A DNA stretch of 64,000 nucleotides from Gordionus sp. m RMFG-2023 (taxonomy: Eukaryota > Nematomorpha > Gordioida > Chordodea > Parachordodidae): positions 6,295,743 to 6,359,742 of the forward strand of contig NC_088778.1 in the NCBI RefSeq assembly GCF_954871325.1, given 5' to 3'. Position numbers and translations under genes: made by a program. The first letter of the stretch is position 1. Every line of letters begins with the position of its first letter. Shown one piece after another: positions 46,736 to 58,896 of the stretch. The notes beneath the pieces were generated by a model. The model did not search any database. It saw nothing but the letters and a program-made list of their open reading frames with translations, and had not been told where the DNA came from.

Positions 46736-48985
46736 ATGAATGAACAACTTGAAAGTGTATCCGAGAATTCGAATACTTTAGGCTCTCGAATATCTTCTTT
46801 GTCTGATCATTCGAAGCAATCCTTATTAATCGTCACTTTGAACTTGGTGATACCTACATTGGTATTTTTGCTGAACATTATAGTGGCTTCGATTATAGTA
46901 TCTCGCCGACTCTACAAGCAAGAATCCAAGTTTTGCATACTGCTTAATTTATCCATTAGTGACGCTCTCACTTGTATTCCTTACTATTTCTATTATTGGC
47001 AATGGTATTCGAACATAGTTAGAAGCAATTTAGATATCTCTAAAAATATCCAATGGTCCCCCCTCGCAGAAGATTCCAACATGAGTTTTTGTCACGATTT
47101 AACGAGAAACAACGAATCGGTGGTTAATATGAATTTCGAAATTTGGATCCACGAACACCAGGATTTTATATGTAGAATAGCGCACCTCTTTTGGTTGAAC
47201 TTGCATCAAGTGTCCATATTTTCGGTATGCCTGCTCAACTTAGATATGTACTTGGCTCTGATGTATCCTTTCAAACACATTCGAACTCTCGTATCTTACA
47301 AGTGCAAGATAACCGCCTTCATGTGTATGTTTATATGGCTTTGCAGTGTGGCCCTAATAGCTACCGGCGGATATTTGAACTACTCGATCATCGTTAACAA
47401 ATGCTTCGGTTTTAACGTTTACACTTGTTTCCTGAACTTCACATTCTTGCACCGAGTGTTTTGGTACGCTAATTTTGTATTGGATTACGTGATACCATTC
47501 ATGTGGATCGTTTATTCTTACGCTCGAATATACAGAGCCATCAAAATATCCAGGAACAAGATGGGAGCGAGTATAAGGAAATCACGGGAAAATATCTCAT
47601 CGACCCTTAATAATCCTTCTAGCTTTCGGCTCAACAAAGTGAACGAAAATGAAAAAGACATCCATATGTCTCTAAGAAATATGAAAAGTTGTGAATATGA
47701 CGATGAGAGTTATTGCGAAGAATTATGCCTAAATGATCATTGTATAGTGCGTCGAGATACGGAGGATTGTGATATTAAAAACAACAAGGGATATAATTAC
47801 GAATATGAAAATATTTTGAAGATCAAAATTCAAGGCCCAGAAAATAAAGTGCGAAGGAGTCGTTCGTTGGGAAATAATATTAATAATAATATTTATAATG
47901 TTAGCCTTAGATCAAAAGGAAAAACGGGTATTCACTTTGACAATAAAACATCTCGATGTATTCATATCAATGGCGATAACAACCAGCAGTCCAACCAATG
48001 CAATGTCCCTATTTTTGGAGAACAAAAGAATTATACTAATATACGCAAACCTGACTCCTACACTAATTCGATACACAAAAACACATATAAAAATGTTCAC
48101 CCGATGAAATGCAAACATATGAGAAATAAAGCCGGTGTAATCGATCGAAATAGCTACAATTATAAGGCTTCAAAGGAGTCCGAAAATGGGGTAAGGCCTC
48201 TTCTGAGGAACAAAAGATACCCACATTTGATGAACGAAGAATATTTAATTCAAAATACGTGTACCGTAGATGGTTGCGATAAATACGACACAGTGGAAAT
48301 GGCCTACAAAAAATACAAGTTAGCTAATAGACAAGCCATTAAGAATTTGATAGGGAGTGTTCCTATTCGAGTGCCCTTCAGAAATAAATTACTTAGAAAA
48401 ATTGGGCCTAGACTAACTCGATCCTTGAACTCTCATAATAATCTCAAATTTTGTAAAAAAGGTTATATGACCTCCATCGAGGAGCTCGATCATTATCACT
48501 TTGAAAGAACTCTTTTCAGTGACAAAAAAACTGGCCATACTTTCCATCAGTCGGAGGTGCAATCAAATGATAAAAATTTATTGGAGAACAATGTTGCCCG
48601 TAAACGAGCAAGTAACGATTATACCGCCTACGAGCAACCCATGTTTTCCTCGGAAATGAAAAAGTATATTCAGACAAGCATACTCATTATATTTCTGTTC
48701 TTCTGTTGCTGGACTCCATTTTACTTAAGAATGGGATTTGATCTAATCGTAGATGCTAATACGTTATGGTGGCTTAAGAATGATACAGCCTTCGCTTTTT
48801 TTATACTATTCTTAGTGGAACTCAATTCCCTCTTCAATCCTATAATATATTGTCTCAGGACCCAGAAGTTTCAAGATATTTTAAAGGAAATATTTAAAAA
48901 TATATTCCGACGATTGTTTTGTTGTTATTTTAAACTTCATCCCATGTCTAAAGATGATAATTTTTATAAACAAGAACCTCTTTAA
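46736..48985 (+). CDS. Orphan rhodopsin-class GPCR with giant third intracellular loop
   Basis: Intact, intronless 749-residue frame encoding a seven-transmembrane receptor. TM1 is about 29-55, TM2 66-88 (LSISDA carries the conserved Asp), TM3 147-172, TM4 192-213, TM5 243-266, TM6 646-668 (FFCCWTPFYL, the F-x-x-C-W-x-P motif), TM7 682-706 (NPIIY). C146 at the top of TM3 and C223 or C231 in the second extracellular loop can form the conserved disulphide. The DRY motif reads DMY (170-172). The position equivalent to the aminergic TM3 Asp appears to be Trp, arguing against an amine receptor. The first extracellular loop is unusually long, with sequons at N115 and N126. The third intracellular loop is about 370 residues, Asn/Lys/Arg-rich. 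RLFCCYF after TM7 is a likely palmitoylation site. Class is secure; ligand and subfamily unknown. Confidence 0.93.
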   Translation: MNEQLESVSENSNTLGSRISSLSDHSKQSLLIVTLNLVIPTLVFLLNIIVASIIVSRRLYKQESKFCILLNLSISDALTCIPYYFYYWQWYSNIVRSNLDISKNIQWSPLAEDSNMSFCHDLTRNNESVVNMNFEIWIHEHQDFICRIAHLFWLNLHQVSIFSVCLLNLDMYLALMYPFKHIRTLVSYKCKITAFMCMFIWLCSVALIATGGYLNYSIIVNKCFGFNVYTCFLNFTFLHRVFWYANFVLDYVIPFMWIVYSYARIYRAIKISRNKMGASIRKSRENISSTLNNPSSFRLNKVNENEKDIHMSLRNMKSCEYDDESYCEELCLNDHCIVRRDTEDCDIKNNKGYNYEYENILKIKIQGPENKVRRSRSLGNNINNNIYNVSLRSKGKTGIHFDNKTSRCIHINGDNNQQSNQCNVPIFGEQKNYTNIRKPDSYTNSIHKNTYKNVHPMKCKHMRNKAGVIDRNSYNYKASKESENGVRPLLRNKRYPHLMNEEYLIQNTCTVDGCDKYDTVEMAYKKYKLANRQAIKNLIGSVPIRVPFRNKLLRKIGPRLTRSLNSHNNLKFCKKGYMTSIEELDHYHFERTLFSDKKTGHTFHQSEVQSNDKNLLENNVARKRASNDYTAYEQPMFSSEMKKYIQTSILIIFLFFCCWTPFYLRMGFDLIVDANTLWWLKNDTAFAFFILFLVELNSLFNPIIYCLRTQKFQDILKEIFKNIFRRLFCCYFKLHPMSKDDNFYKQEPL

Positions 48986-48991
48986 AATGAA

Positions 48992-48997
48992 AATAAA
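48992..48997 (+). terminator. Poly(A) signal of the GPCR gene
   Basis: AATAAA begins 7 bases after the stop codon, implying a very short 3' UTR. Confidence 0.5.
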
Positions 48998-49710
48998 TTT
49001 TATTTTTATCATTCTTAGTCCCAACATACCATTAATTTTTAATTTTCATTATTTTATTAATTTTTTTAAAATATATTGAGAAAATGATGCTTGTTGAAAT
49101 TTCGTTTCGATTAGACCAAATGTACAATACAAATTATTCTAAATTTATAAACTCACTATATTTAGGAATTATTATTCACCTGATACTGTGTTGGTTTTCT
49201 ATATTAGATAGAAGGGAAAATAATTTAACATTAAAATAATAAAATGTAGACATAATTAGGCGAGACATCCGCGACAGGCCGCTACTATTAATCATGGACT
49301 AACACACTCTAACCTATCGGTATAGCAGAAAATATTGAATGGAAACTACTCATAAAATATTTTAAATCTTAGATTTAAATTAAAACTTTACCAAATAAAT
49401 AGGAATTTTTATATGCTAATTTTAGCAACGTTGGAATTAGGATCAAGAGTTTTACCCAACTTAACAGATGTTCAATTTATCGAGACTTTTTACATTAAAA
49501 AAACATTCTACCATCTATTATATTCTTAGTGCAAAAAAGGGTTATATTCAGTCATTTTCATATAATATTTTTATTATTATTAATTTATAAAAATCATGAA
49601 AACTATTTTTATACATAAACTTATTCAAAATAAGACATTAATAAAATTATTATAAAATGGTTGTATACAAAATAAAAATTAATTTATGATAAAATAAATC
49701 TTTGTTTATT

Positions 49711-49870
49711 TGGTACAATATGTTTTATCTGCAAAGCGTTCGAAAATATCTTCTTTGGATTTATGAATATTATGAACAGTTCCTATAGAAATATTAAATC
49801 TTTTAGCACATTCTCTTTGAGTATGATAATTTAGAAATTTAAGAATCTAAATGTTTTTTCCTTGTTTTTT
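49711..49870 (-). pseudogene. pogo/Tigger-like transposase N-terminal fragment
   Basis: The minus strand reads ILKFLNYHTQRECAKRFNIS, then IGTVHNIHKSKEDIFERFAD, which fits the CENP-B/pogo-type helix-turn-helix (R-x-x-A-K-x-F-x-I-S-x-x-T-V-x-x-I). A stop interrupts the frame just upstream of ILKF and nothing of the catalytic DDE domain follows. It is a truncated DNA-transposon relic. A domesticated DNA-binding exon is a less likely alternative. Confidence 0.5.
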
Positions 49871-51455
49871 TTATTAAATTTGTTATTTGCCATGAATAGT
49901 TTTACGTGATATTGCCTCAGAGCAATGCTTGGTTCTCTCAGAAAGCCAATCAAACTGGGATAAAAAAAAAGACTGGAAATGATTAAGAGAAGGACAATCC
50001 ATGTCTTCTGGGCAAGCAGCGATTACTTGTGAGCGCAAGAGGAAACGCCACTTACTTAAACCCATGGGAAATAAGAGGAGAGGTATAAAATTTTGTTACA
50101 TTTTACTTTTATTCAGCATTGTGAGAACCTAGGAATAAACATAAGATTAAATAAAATATACCAGTACAAGTACAATCAACAATAAAACTAGTTCTTTATA
50201 CCCAACTTTGAAGATATTCAATACCATTCTATATTCAATACCCCAATATTTTTTTTTCAAAAAAACTATTATAAAGGAATGAACGTATATATGAATAGTT
50301 AAAAAGATGATAAAATTTATAATATAAATGAATGATGCAACAAACAACAAATGTCCATATTATAAGAAATCTTATGCGAATGGACAAATAACCATAATAG
50401 TATGGAAAACTTTTAATTGTAATTTCTCTGACGGTGAAAGTGGAATTAGAATTCCTAGATTCGTTAGTGAAATTAAATTTATCGTTTTGAATTGTGTTGA
50501 TTGGTAGCCATAACTATTTGGTAAAATGCGAATAATTTGGTTTTTTGTATTTTTTGACTTAGTGCAATATACTAGTTTTTGCATTTTGTATGGGAATGGG
50601 ATATAAGGGGTAAACTAGTGCGTCCAAACGGACCGGTTTAAATTTTTTTACTAAGGTTGCCAACCCGGTTCTAAAATTTTTTAAACTGCAAGACAATAAA
50701 AAACTATTTATAATCTTGGGGAGTTGTTAAATTAAAAATAATTCACATTATGGATTATCGCTTCCATGAAATATCAGAATTCATCAAATATATACACAAA
50801 AAATTATTTTGACAAATTTTGCCAGGCTCCTTTCCAATCAATTTTTTTAAGATTTTAATTTTATCGCTCCTCTTATATCTACATATTAAGAAAATAAAAA
50901 TGATATTAATATTTATTGCAGTTTTCCATCTTTATAATTGTCAAAATTTTTAGTCGTTTTTAATGTTTTAAAGTAAAAAGTAATATTCATGTTGGTGGGT
51001 CTTACGGGGAAATTTTTTTATAATAGTTATTCCTAACGAATGGATATAAGTGTATTAGCTTAAAATACTATAGAATTCACACATATTTACATTTGTACAA
51101 TTAATTTAAATGGCAAGCTATTAGCCAAAGAAACATTTATAATTTCACATCCCTCAGTAACATTATACTATATTCTAAAAATATGAACTCGATTACCCTA
51201 CCTAATTTTTATTATTATTATTATATCTAAAATTCAAATAATAAAAAACAATAAATAATATAAGTGGCTATAGTATTATATCAAACTTAAATTTATAATA
51301 CTTTTAAAAATAAAATGTGCGTATATTAAAAAAATTTACTAACGCAAAATTACTGCAGAATATTAAAAAAATATCATGGTACAAAGATAAGAAATTGAGC
51401 TAAACAAAAAAAAATTAAGGTAAAAAATGTTATTCCTGGTTTTGCTTCTTTTTTT
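49871..51455. other. Intergenic DNA without a clear gene
   Basis: A 60-residue minus-strand frame at 49883-50065 (MGLSKWRFLLRSQVIAACPE at its start) has better-than-background composition and lies directly upstream of the pogo-like fragment, so it may be part of that relic. 50620-50670 has the GGACCGGTTTAAA and AACCCGGTTCTAAA strings of a dispersed repeat. The rest is AT-rich. Confidence 0.35.
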
Positions 51456-54400
51456 TTAGGAATTTGTGAAACGAGGTTCCCTTTTATCCAAGAATGCTTG
51501 CATGCCCTCCTTCCTATCACTCTGAGATATCGAAAAATATATAAATAATATACATTTTAAATTGATTAACATATTTATGACATGCGTAATTATTTTATTG
51601 TTTTATATAAATATTTTCAATGACGAATGCTTCTGAATCAATATTAAATTAAAAACCCGTATCGTAGGTTTCAATGCAAAACAGTCTCAAAAAACGCATT
51701 TTATTTATTTAAGTGATAACTTCAAATTTAATAAAAGATAATGAACTATTTATTAAATATATAATTACATTTTGTAGCATGAATAAACATTTATTTAAAC
51801 AAAAATTATAATAGTGATTGTAGGATATTATAATACATATATTGCCCAAATTTTAAAAAAAGGATAGAATGGAAGTTTTAAATACAGATAAAAAAAATAA
51901 GGCATTTCGATTAGATATTAGATTACGAGCTTTTAGGATGCGATAGGAAACATATCGATAAACACATAAATGCAGAAAATCTTATTTTTAATATTTTGTT
52001 AGTCAGACTGATTTGTAAAGAGATCTAAGGATCATAGGCGTATTCAGGATTTCGATAAGGGTAGAAGGAGGGAAGTATTAGGTGGGATTCCCCTCCCCCC
52101 ATGAATTGAAGGGGAGAGAGGTAGGGGAGGGTGTAGGGGGAATTCCTTCTGAAAGCAAAAATTTTATTAAAATATATACATAATTATTACCGTAGCGAAT
52201 GTCGCGTAAAATCCTTTCCTTTCGAATCTCATGCCCTCTTTCAGACTCAATTCGTAAGCTTTTTATTATATAAAATAAAATATGAATAGAATCTTCCTTT
52301 TTTTCTTAAAATCTTTTCATTCATTTTACTAATGCCAAATTTTTCTTTCTTTACTTATTTATTGAGTTCAGCAATATTAACGAAATATCAGAGTTTTGCA
52401 AAACCACATGTTTCTCAGCCACCCTAATTCTGCATGCCTATACTCAATTTTATTTAGATCCTAGTTTTTTTTAAATTAAAGTTTCCAAATTATTCAAGCA
52501 CGGTCAAGATTTATTCAGCAGCTCCTGATATTTTTGTAATTTGTCATTATAATAATTTATCCCTTCATTTGAATAATGATTTTAAGATTATATCAATCAA
52601 ATTAACAATAAGTAAAGGGAACAAATTTTTATAAAAATTAATAAATTTTGACATTTTTTTTTCTCGTAAGATTTGATAATTTAATGAGTTTTTAAGAAAG
52701 TCACTTTTTTTTGAGCCAAAATAAAAGTGTATTATTAGCTTTTTAAAAGAATAATCGATATCGATCGATCTTAGAAACGTGACGTCATTTATGTTTGGTT
52801 CTGACCTGTCCCACATTTCATATATTTTTTTAGGTGTGCTAAGTCGTTCCCATTTATTTTAAAAAAAGTCCAAATGCGTCAATCCCGAATTCGAGCGTTG
52901 CGGGGATTTAATAACGACTAACTAATAATGTAAATTTAACTTACTACAATATCGAGAAAAAATGAACAAGATAATTTTCTATACATAATTTACCGGCATT
53001 AACAGCTTCCTTGGCCATAGCAACTATCAGAGGCGAGAAGCCAGCAATTTTTTGAGCGAGTTTGAGCGTTTCCTCTACCAATTTATCGACGGGAAATATT
53101 TTACTCACCAGGCCTACATTTATATAATAATTTATATTTTTTGTTAAAGGAATTTTCCTACATGTTAGCATTTTAATCCATCATAATATGGTAAACGCGT
53201 TCTTAAGACCCAAAATGATAAGAAAAATCTACAAATGTCACAAGTGCCACAAAGGGCTCATGCCATATTATGGTAACCTCTTTCTACCCCCGCGCCTGCC
53301 AGACAGACTTAAGAAGTGATTCTTACCTCAACACAGGATTGGGAAATGTCAATTATCAAAGTACACCTAATGTAAAAAGAGTTCGGGGTTAAATATCAGA
53401 TATATTGTTCATTATGTAAATGAAATATATTGAATAAATCTTATATCGGTTTATAAGGGATATGTTGTTATAAAATTAAAAAAAATTAACCGATTTCTTT
53501 GGCTTGTTGGGCATTAATTGGCTCGCCGGAAAGAACCATTTCCATTGCTACCGACTTTCCAACACTCCTCACTAACCTCTGAGAACCACCGGCGCCTGAA
53601 TTAAAAAAATTTTATATAATTTATCCAATCGATTCATTGAGAAATAATAATCAATTAGGTATTTATGTTAGTCAATTGGCCACCGAATTAGCTATTATTT
53701 AAAATATAAGGACATTTAACCCTTTAAAAAAATGTGGTATAATAATAAAGTACGTTCCTATTCCTAATATATATTTAACCATACTAATATTTTATATTTT
53801 CAACACAATTTCTACATACCCGCAACCTGATTACGGATTCATTTCATTAGTGATTATCTTTTATTTAGATTATATTCTAAAGGGTAATGCAAATTTTAGG
53901 AATGGGGTTTATTGGAGAAACACTCCATTAATATTTAAATCGCAACATGTGTGCAATCTTTGGTGGTTATGGGAATGGGGAGAGATAGATATGCAAAAAA
54001 ACTTTTAATTCTAACCCGGTGTAGTGCCCAGTTTAATTTCAGGTTGCCCGAATTTGGCATTTTCACCGGCGTATATTATGTCACACATCATGGCTAATTC
54101 ACAACCTCCGCCCAACTTTAAAAGAGAAACAAAAATATTATTATATCGTTTTACATATACATTGGGATGGAGGGAAGGAAAGGGGCAAAATGTGTTAGAA
54201 AGGAAAATTGGAATTTATATTGAGAATATAATAATGTACTATTATCTGCAATTTTTTAAAAAAATTCATTATTTATTATAATATCTTATTGTTTGTTTCC
54301 TCTTTAAATTTCACATTTTATTTTCGATATTGTGTAGTGCTCACCGCAAATCCATTCACAGCTGCTATAATTGGTTTCCTTATGTCGGTGATTATGTCCC

Positions 54401-57400
54401 ATCGCTCTATGAATCTTTCTTTGGTGCAATCGGTGAACGACTTTTGGTTCATTTCCTTTATATCGGCTCCAGCTTTGATAAAAAATAAATAATATGAATG
54501 TTGTAAGAAATGAAGGAAAAAATGAGAGAAAAGAGGGGGGGGCAGTATGATGTAATCCTATCACTAAAATTTTAGGTGGTACACTTTTAGTTAACCTATA
54601 TAATCAGTATCCATTTTGTAATTTGATCATCGAGGAGGGAGGGTGGACTCAACGTTATTGGTTCAAGGAGGATATGGAAGGCTCTAGGAAGATATTAGAA
54701 GAAGAAATATGGTTTGACTATTATTGCTTTCGAATTTTATTTAACTCATCAACATTGTTTATTTTTTTTAAGGCTATTTCCATTAAATATCGATATACAA
54801 TCGATGTCGATATTAGACTTTTAGAAAAAATATCGAATCAGCTGATATTCCTTTTTCTCGTAATAAATCTTCATAACTCCCATAAATAAAAATGTTTAAT
54901 ATTTTTACATTCATTTTTTTTAACGATAGAAGAAGTAAAGTATAATATGTAAACTAATATAAGAGTAAATTATTCAAGATTTTCGTTTATTTATAGTCTA
55001 TTGTTTTCATTGAAAAGAACTTATGGTAAATAAAAATCATGCGAATCTTAATTGACAAAGATATCAATATTTATCAATCCTCTTGATTATTGAAGGGTTA
55101 ATGCTGAGAGGTAGTGTTGTTAAACGGCTGATTTGAGACGATTTTTTAAAAACGGAAAAATACAATATTTTATCCAAAAAAATATTGCCTTAAGCCTCGA
55201 GATTTCGCCGATAGATGTTCAATCTTGTGTGCCATTCTATGAGCAAAATCTTTAGGCTTGCATAACATTTTTCTAAATAAAATATTGAGTTAACCGTATT
55301 TAAAAATCGGCTCAAAACGAGCCGTTTAACAACACTACTGAGAGGTTTCCAACTTAGTCCTCATAGGAGAAACTTATTATAACATAAACTTGAGGCTCCT
55401 ATCTTTATGAAGAAAAATCTTCAGTATTATTAGGGATGTACCAATATTTTTTATCGGATCGAATCGGGCCGATATGTCACCTATTTTGAAATGTCAGTTA
55501 TCGGCCAATATTACAAATTAGATATGTTATAGGCAGAGTTGTGGAGCGGCGCTGCTACATTTTTTCAAAAACACCTGGAGCGCCCCTCTTTTTTAAAATT
55601 GAGGAGCTGGAACTAGCTCCTTTTATGTATAAATTAAATTATTTTTAAATATTGATAATATTTGTTAATTAAAATTCACTAAAACTGAAATTTTATTTAA
55701 ATTTATCAGTTATTAAATTTTTAGCAGAGTTTTATATTGGTTTTTCATCTAATCATTTTATAAACATCAAATGTTTCCTTTTTATATTGAAAATTTTTTA
55801 AAAAATCTATTTTATTTTATTTAAATTTATCCATTATTAAATGATCAAGTTTTTCCTTTTTATATTGAAAATTTTTTAAAAAATCTTTTTTATTTTATTT
55901 AAATTTATCCATTATTAAATGATCAAGTTTTTCCTTTTTATATTGAAAATTTTTTGAAAAATCTTGTAAGTCATATTAATATTCACTTATAGATATATAA
56001 TAAAAAATAGTATTAGATATTATGGATTTAGAGATCATAGATGAAGAAATCGAATTTCCATCATACAAAAAATATTTTAAACTTCTAAAAGATGTTGATC
56101 CAAATGATCAAACAAATTTAAGGACAAAATGCCTTTTGTATTTAAATAAAACTATTTAATTTTAAAAAGTGAGCAGCTTCAATCTAAAAAAGCATCTAAA
56201 AGTAAAAAACTTCTTCTAAATACAAAATGATTTGGAAGATTTTTTTGGATTCAATGAAATTGATCATCAGGAAGATAATATATTGGACAAATATTTTTTA
56301 AATATTTACCAAAATTACAATTTTTGATAAATTCCCTGAATTAAAAAATATCCTTATAAAATATGATGCCCTGCTTCCCTCTGCGGAGTGGCTATTTAGT
56401 ATTGCAAAAGAGGTCTTAGGGGAATGGCGTGGATGTTTGTTAGATTCTAATTTAGAAAACTTATTACTTTTAAAAGCTAATAAAAGTTTATAAATATTTT
56501 GATAGATCATTTAACATAAATAAAGCTTTTTGATAAAAAAAAATATGATTTTGTTTCGTATACCTTCTAAAAAACGAAAATCAAAGGAGAGGTTATGGAG
56601 TGGCACTTTACTTGGAGTGGGAGCTAGCTCCTTTTAAAAATGTAGTAGTGGGATCGGGAGCTAGCTCCTTTTGAGAAGGTAGGAGCGGGAGCTAGCTACT
56701 TTTAAGCGTTAACAACTCTGGATATAGGCAATCAGCCAATATCAATTTAATATCGGATCAGATCGACCTCCAAAAAGTGGTATTGGTACACTCCTGAGTA
56801 TTATAATTAATTATTTTATATTTGGCAATTATATTATTTTATTTATTGATATTTAACCTTTCAATTCTCCTGTAAAAAAAACAGGGATCTGATAGAGGCT
56901 AATTTGAATATATTTCCATTAATAATCATTCTTTTGTTTTTATATTTTGAAATGAGATAACGCTGACCTTTCCCTTATAAAATATTATTTATTTACTATG
57001 CTTAGATAAAAAAAAATGTTGATTAAAATGAACAGTGAAATATGTTTAGTACAATAGAACAATTATTCAATAGAAATTGGTACATCAGCAATGCAGAACC
57101 CTTACCCTGCAATACATTCTTTACATTTTTTATTCAACCTAATCTGAAAAATATATATAATTTTCATAGGGTGGCAATGATCTACATGATATTTTGCTAA
57201 CATCACAATAAACATTTGAGATAATAAAAATGGTCATGGCACATTTTTAGTCATTTTATTGGTGTTGAAGTTATATTCTTAAAAATTATTAAATAAAGCT
57301 AATTCTAATGTTAAGATCATTACTTTTGTCTAGGTATAAATAAGAACACTTAATAAAAATCCACTCTGATATGACAAAAAAGAGCACAAATACAGTATGC

Positions 57401-58272
57401 CCCTTATCAGTTTTCATACTAACTGATACACCTGAAAATTTTTATGGACATTATATAACAACATTGATAGAAAAAAGTGATGGTATAAAGTTTGTCATAA
57501 CCAAGCAAGATGTGTCTCATGCCATTCATATCAATTGTTTAAAGAAATTACATAAAATATAAAAAATGTCAATATTGTATCTAATAAATTTTATCAACAA
57601 ATTTTTTAAGTTATATTGTAGTTTAATTTTTTCCTGTATATACAAACTATTTTTATATCCTTAATGGTAAATGTTGCAGATATGTATTGGCTTAGATTTC
57701 CTATTTAAGATTTCTTAGTTAAACTTTAATAAGTAATATTTTAAACAGTTAAGCATTTTTATTGGCTAGAAAAAGTATATAATAGGTTAAATAAGAAAAT
57801 GATTTATAATTAATTTTCTTTAATTTTATATTTGTTATTAAAACTAAAATATAGTTAGTTTTTAAAAAGTAAAATTAATTTTGCTCATAATAATATCTAT
57901 ACAAATATCATGAAATATGTTGATATACATATATTCTTTTGTTTTATATTTTTCCAATTTACAAAACTAACATTTAAAAAATTGAATTTAGATTGATTGT
58001 TCTGATTAAAAGTCAAAAATTTACTTAAAATTTTACTTTATTTTTTTAATTGTATTCTTAATGAGTATAATCATACCTGCAAATGCTTTAGTACTCCCAG
58101 TTAAAACGATAGCCCCAATGTTTGGATCTTTATCTATAGATTTGCAAGCATCCATCAATTCAACAATAAGAGAGTCACATAAGGAATTTAATGCTTTTGG
58201 CCTATTTAAAGTGATTAGAGCAATATTTGAATTTGGGCCCTTTTTCTCATATATTATATCATGATATTGCAT
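51456..58272 (-). CDS. ECHS1: Enoyl-CoA hydratase, short chain (seven exons, leader missing)
   Basis: Crotonase-family enzyme that hydrates trans-2-enoyl-CoA in mitochondrial fatty-acid and branched-chain amino-acid oxidation. Minus-strand exons in coding order: 58272-58077, 54472-54345, 54115-54016, 53595-53491, 53113-52994, 52258-52191, 51521-51456. All junctions are GT-AG with agreeing phases and give 260 residues ending in TAA. Recognisable blocks: [43 protein letters not shown] (first catalytic Glu), [15 protein letters not shown] (second catalytic Glu), [34 protein letters not shown]. The length equals the mature human enzyme (about 261), so the mitochondrial presequence is absent from this frame. 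It is probably on an exon above 58290, since an AG precedes the ATG by a few bases, but I could not identify it. The 3604-bp first intron is full of transposons. Confidence 0.93.
55112..55337. mobile_element. hAT-type MITE (TAGTGTTG family), best-preserved copy
   Basis: 226 bp with ends TAGTGTTGTTAAACGGCT and AGCCGTTTAACAACACTA and a perfect 8-bp duplication CTGAGAGG (55104-55111 and 55338-55345). Nearly the whole element is a fold-back. It lies in ECHS1 intron 1, antisense-neutral, and serves as the reference copy of the family. Confidence 0.93.
55534..56720 (+). mobile_element. Inner hAT element with transposase remnants
   Basis: 1187 bp with ends CAGAGTTGTGGAGCG and GTTAACAACTCTG and flanks GTTATAGG and GATATAGG (seven of eight bases equal). 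Subterminal blocks GGAGCTAGCTCC repeat at both ends. Inside, the plus strand keeps two pieces of transposase: an N-terminal scrap ([14 protein letters not shown]) leading to KCLL, as before a BED-type finger, and the C-terminal dimerisation motif ([48 protein letters not shown]). The middle of the gene is deleted. A 78-bp tandem repeat of about 2.6 copies lies at 55774-55972. Confidence 0.88.
55774..55972. repeat. 78-bp tandem repeat inside the inner hAT element
   Basis: The unit beginning TTTCCTTTTTATATTGAAAA and ending near AAATGATCAAG occurs about 2.6 times with almost no differences, suggesting a recent tandem duplication within the element. Confidence 0.8.
56805..58076. other. Remainder of ECHS1 intron 1
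   Basis: AT-rich. A 63-codon plus-strand frame at 57371-57562 ([20 protein letters not shown] at its start) has a TATAAATAAG about 35 bases upstream and AATAAA about 20 bases past its stop. It matches no family I know, so it is recorded only as a possible small gene or an exon of one. Confidence 0.25.
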
Positions 58273-58896
58273 AATGCTTCCTATATAATTTGATTATTGT
58301 ATTATTTGAAAGTAAATGATACCTATAAAGTAATAACTTTTGTTAGATTTAAATAATTGTAAGGCCCTTGGTATTAGCATTTTGAGAAAAATAATTTATT
58401 GTCAGCTGATCGGTTTAAAGTTTTAAATTAGAAAAATAGCCAATAAAAATAGAGAATAGTTTTTTTAGATTAAATGACGGTACACTAAATAAATCATGCG
58501 TTTTTAAAAATATAGCCCACAAAAAAAATTGAAAATATTGATCAGCTGAAACCATAGTGGTTAAATTGCTAGATTTGGGTTGATTATAAAAAAGGGCTTG
58601 ATTAAGATCGTTAGAAGTTATAATATATATTGTTTATATTTTAATTGTTATTATTACTAGAATTATATGTTAATCAAAATAAAAAAAAGAGACAAATCAT
58701 TAAAAATTCTATATAAGATAAAAGACCTATTTTTTTATTTATACGATTTTATTAATTTAATTTGACTTGTTTTCTTATTTATATTATACGATATAATTAT
58801 AAGTTTTGTGATAACAAAATATATTAAATTAATATATTTAAAAAAAGAAGTTCTGCCTATAATCATAAAGATTTTAACCCCTCTAATAATTTTGAA
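58273..58896. other. Region upstream of ECHS1 exon 1
   Basis: AT-rich. This is where the missing mitochondrial leader exon and promoter of ECHS1 might lie, but no basic amphipathic coding piece with a matching splice donor could be picked out. The last part borders the LTR element. Confidence 0.35.

Larger units (their letters stand above)
55431..56796. mobile_element. Outer hAT-type element (GGGATGTACCAATA ends) split by another
   Basis: Left end TAGGGATGTACCAATA and right end TATTGGTACACTCCTG are inverted repeats with a few substitutions. The flanks are an exact 8-bp duplication AGTATTAT (55423-55430 and 56797-56804). Subterminal ATCGGATCGAATCGG and ATATCGGATCAGATC are inverted too. Without the 1187-bp insertion the element is only about 170 bp, so it was a MITE before being interrupted. 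Similar CCGATCCGATA sequence occurs at 26750-27590. Confidence 0.85.
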
